DNA from: Gemmatimonas phototrophica
GTDB lineage: Bacteria; Latescibacterota; UBA2968; UBA8231
Assembly: GCA_945861755.1 (NCBI GenBank)
Contig: CAMAVQ010000019.1
Coordinates: 1-39,377, forward strand
Direction: 5' to 3'
DNA length: 39,377 nucleotides
In this document: positions 38,380 through 39,377 of the stretch, piece by piece
How the letters are laid out: the number at the start of each line of letters is the position of its first letter
Position numbering within the stretch: the stretch's first letter is position 1
The notes under the pieces: generated by a model
Databases searched by the model: none
Told to the model about the DNA's origin: nothing
Seen by the model: the letters and a program-made list of their open reading frames with translations, nothing else
Program-made: the position numbers and the translations under genes

Positions 38380-39333
38380 ATGAAAATCCTGGTCCATTTC
38401 CCCTTTGAGCCCCAACAACTGGAGGCCCTGCGCCAGTTGGCTGGACAGCACGGGCACAAACTGCTCTACGCCGCCGACGAAGCCGCTGCCCTAGAGGTCG
38501 CCCCCCAGATCGAGGTGCTCTTGGGCTCTTTTCTGCCCTCGGTATGCGCCGCTGCCCCGCATTTGCGCTGGATCCAGTCTTACAGCGCCGGCATGGACAA
38601 AATCCTCTTCCCCGAGATCGTCGCCCGCGAAGAAGTGACTATCACCAACATGGCCGGCCTCTACGCCAGCCAAGGGGGCGAACACGCCTGGGCCCTGCTC
38701 CTGGCCCTCTGCCGCGGCCTGCACCGGGCGGTGCGCATCCAGGACCAGAAAAAATGGCAGGGCGGGCCGGTGGTCGAGCTGACCGGCAGCACCATGGGCA
38801 TCATCGGCATGGGGGGATTTGGCCTGGAGATCCTCAAGCGCGCCAAAGGCTATGAGTTGGAGATCCTGGCCCTGGACCCGGTGCGCCGGGAAAAACCCGA
38901 GGGCGTGGCCGAATTGAAGCTGCCTACCAAAGAAAATCTGCACGCGCTGATCAGACGCTCCGACGCGGTGATGCTCGCCTGCCCGCTCATCCCGGAGACC
39001 TACCACCTTATCGGGCCGGCGGAACTGGCCTGCATGAAACCCTCGGCCTTTCTGGTCAATGTCACCCGCGGGGGCATCATCGACGAGCCGGCCCTGGCCC
39101 AGGCGCTCAGGGAGGAACGCCTCGCCGGGGCGGGTCTGGATGTCTGCGAAAAAGAACCCCTGTCCCCAGACAGCCCGCTGTGGGAGGCCCCCAATCTGAT
39201 CCTCACCCCCCACCAGGCCGGCGCCTCCCAGCACCGGCCGCGCAAGACCTTTGAGTTCTTCCGCGACAACCTGCGCCGCTACCTCTCCGGCCAGCCGCTG
39301 CTGAACGTGGTGGACAAGAAGAAAGGGTTTTGA
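38380..39333 (+). CDS. NAD-dependent D-isomer-specific 2-hydroxyacid dehydrogenase
   Basis: The 317-residue protein has the family's fold. The Rossmann motif GMGGFG is at residues 143-148, and the catalytic triad is R230 (VNVTRGGIIDE), E259 (DVCEKEP) and H278 (LTPHQAG). Such enzymes reduce 2-keto acids (glyoxylate, hydroxypyruvate, phenylpyruvate and the like) with NAD(P)H. The substrate cannot be read from sequence alone. The start is ATG 38380 with AGGAG 6 bases upstream; it is probably in an operon with the preceding kinase. A copy of the GC-rich repeat begins at once after the stop codon. Confidence 0.92.
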   Translation: MKILVHFPFEPQQLEALRQLAGQHGHKLLYAADEAAALEVAPQIEVLLGSFLPSVCAAAPHLRWIQSYSAGMDKILFPEIVAREEVTITNMAGLYASQGGEHAWALLLALCRGLHRAVRIQDQKKWQGGPVVELTGSTMGIIGMGGFGLEILKRAKGYELEILALDPVRREKPEGVAELKLPTKENLHALIRRSDAVMLACPLIPETYHLIGPAELACMKPSAFLVNVTRGGIIDEPALAQALREERLAGAGLDVCEKEPLSPDSPLWEAPNLILTPHQAGASQHRPRKTFEFFRDNLRRYLSGQPLLNVVDKKKGF

Positions 39334-39336
39334 TCA

Positions 39337-39377
39337 GCTGGCGGGGAGATGACCCCAGAGGCCTTTACTGGGGGCGC
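39337..39377. repeat. GC-rich repeat element, copy B (cut by window edge)
   Basis: GGCGGGGAGATGACCCC and then AGAGGCCTTT (39340-39366) repeats the head of the element at 26871, with a single extra A. The core GGGG-AGATGA-CCCC can fold as a small hairpin. The copy starts four bases after the dehydrogenase stop and runs out of the window. Confidence 0.6.

Overview
The window reads as a GC-rich bacterial chromosome segment. The large operon of transcription and translation genes, the Bacteroidota/Gemmatimonadota-like shape of the RNA polymerase subunits (RpoB of only 1262 residues, RpoC with a typical FCB-style N-terminus), the sigma-54 regulators and the MacB-type export locus all suggest a Gram-negative lineage. 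The FCB superphylum is likely, perhaps a Latescibacterota/Handelsmanbacteria-like lineage. That placement is an inference from protein character, not a search result.

Region 1 (1-14933, minus strand) is one long housekeeping block. From one sigma-70 promoter it reads tRNA-Gly, tRNA-Thr, rpmG, tRNA-Trp, secE, nusG, rplK, rplA, rplJ, rplL, rpoB, rpoC, rpsL, rpsG, fusA and tuf (cut by the window edge). A 60-base two-tier hairpin lies between rplL and rpoB. rpsL and rpoB start with TTG and rpoC with GTG. RpoB carries Gln where E. coli has the rifampicin-contact residue Asp516.

Region 2 (14952-18715, minus strand) holds a 144-residue protein made of three zinc-finger-like repeats, behind a good candidate sigma-54 promoter. 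Directly upstream is an orphan GAF-GAF-PAS-AAA+-Fis sigma-54 activator, then greA with its terminator. The activator and the repeat protein look like an uncharacterised regulator/target pair.

Region 3 (18936-23257, plus strand) is sbcD-sbcC with a GTGA overlap. Region 4 (23258-28915, minus strand) is a decayed operon: HlyD-like adaptor, ABC ATPase, two MacB-type permeases, sigma-54 response regulator and histidine kinase. In-frame deletions, frameshifts and nonsense codons affect every gene. A small toxin-antitoxin-like pair sits inside the ruins, as does a GC-rich non-coding repeat that recurs elsewhere in the window. The sigma-54 promoter and upstream dyad of this operon are still recognisable.

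Region 5 (28957-31144, plus strand) is ygfZ-dinB with an ATGA overlap. Region 6 (31156-36049, minus strand) is a probable 2-hydroxyacid operon: a YdiJ-like FAD/Fe-S dehydrogenase, an unrecognised 173-residue protein, a LarA-family nickel racemase and a coupled 68-residue ORF. Region 7 (36192-39377) has a strong promoter and a terminator-like leader RNA before zapA. infC lies on the opposite strand with an ATC start and without rpmI-rplT. An adenosine-kinase-like PfkB sugar kinase and a D-2-hydroxyacid dehydrogenase follow, and the window ends inside another copy of the GC-rich repeat.
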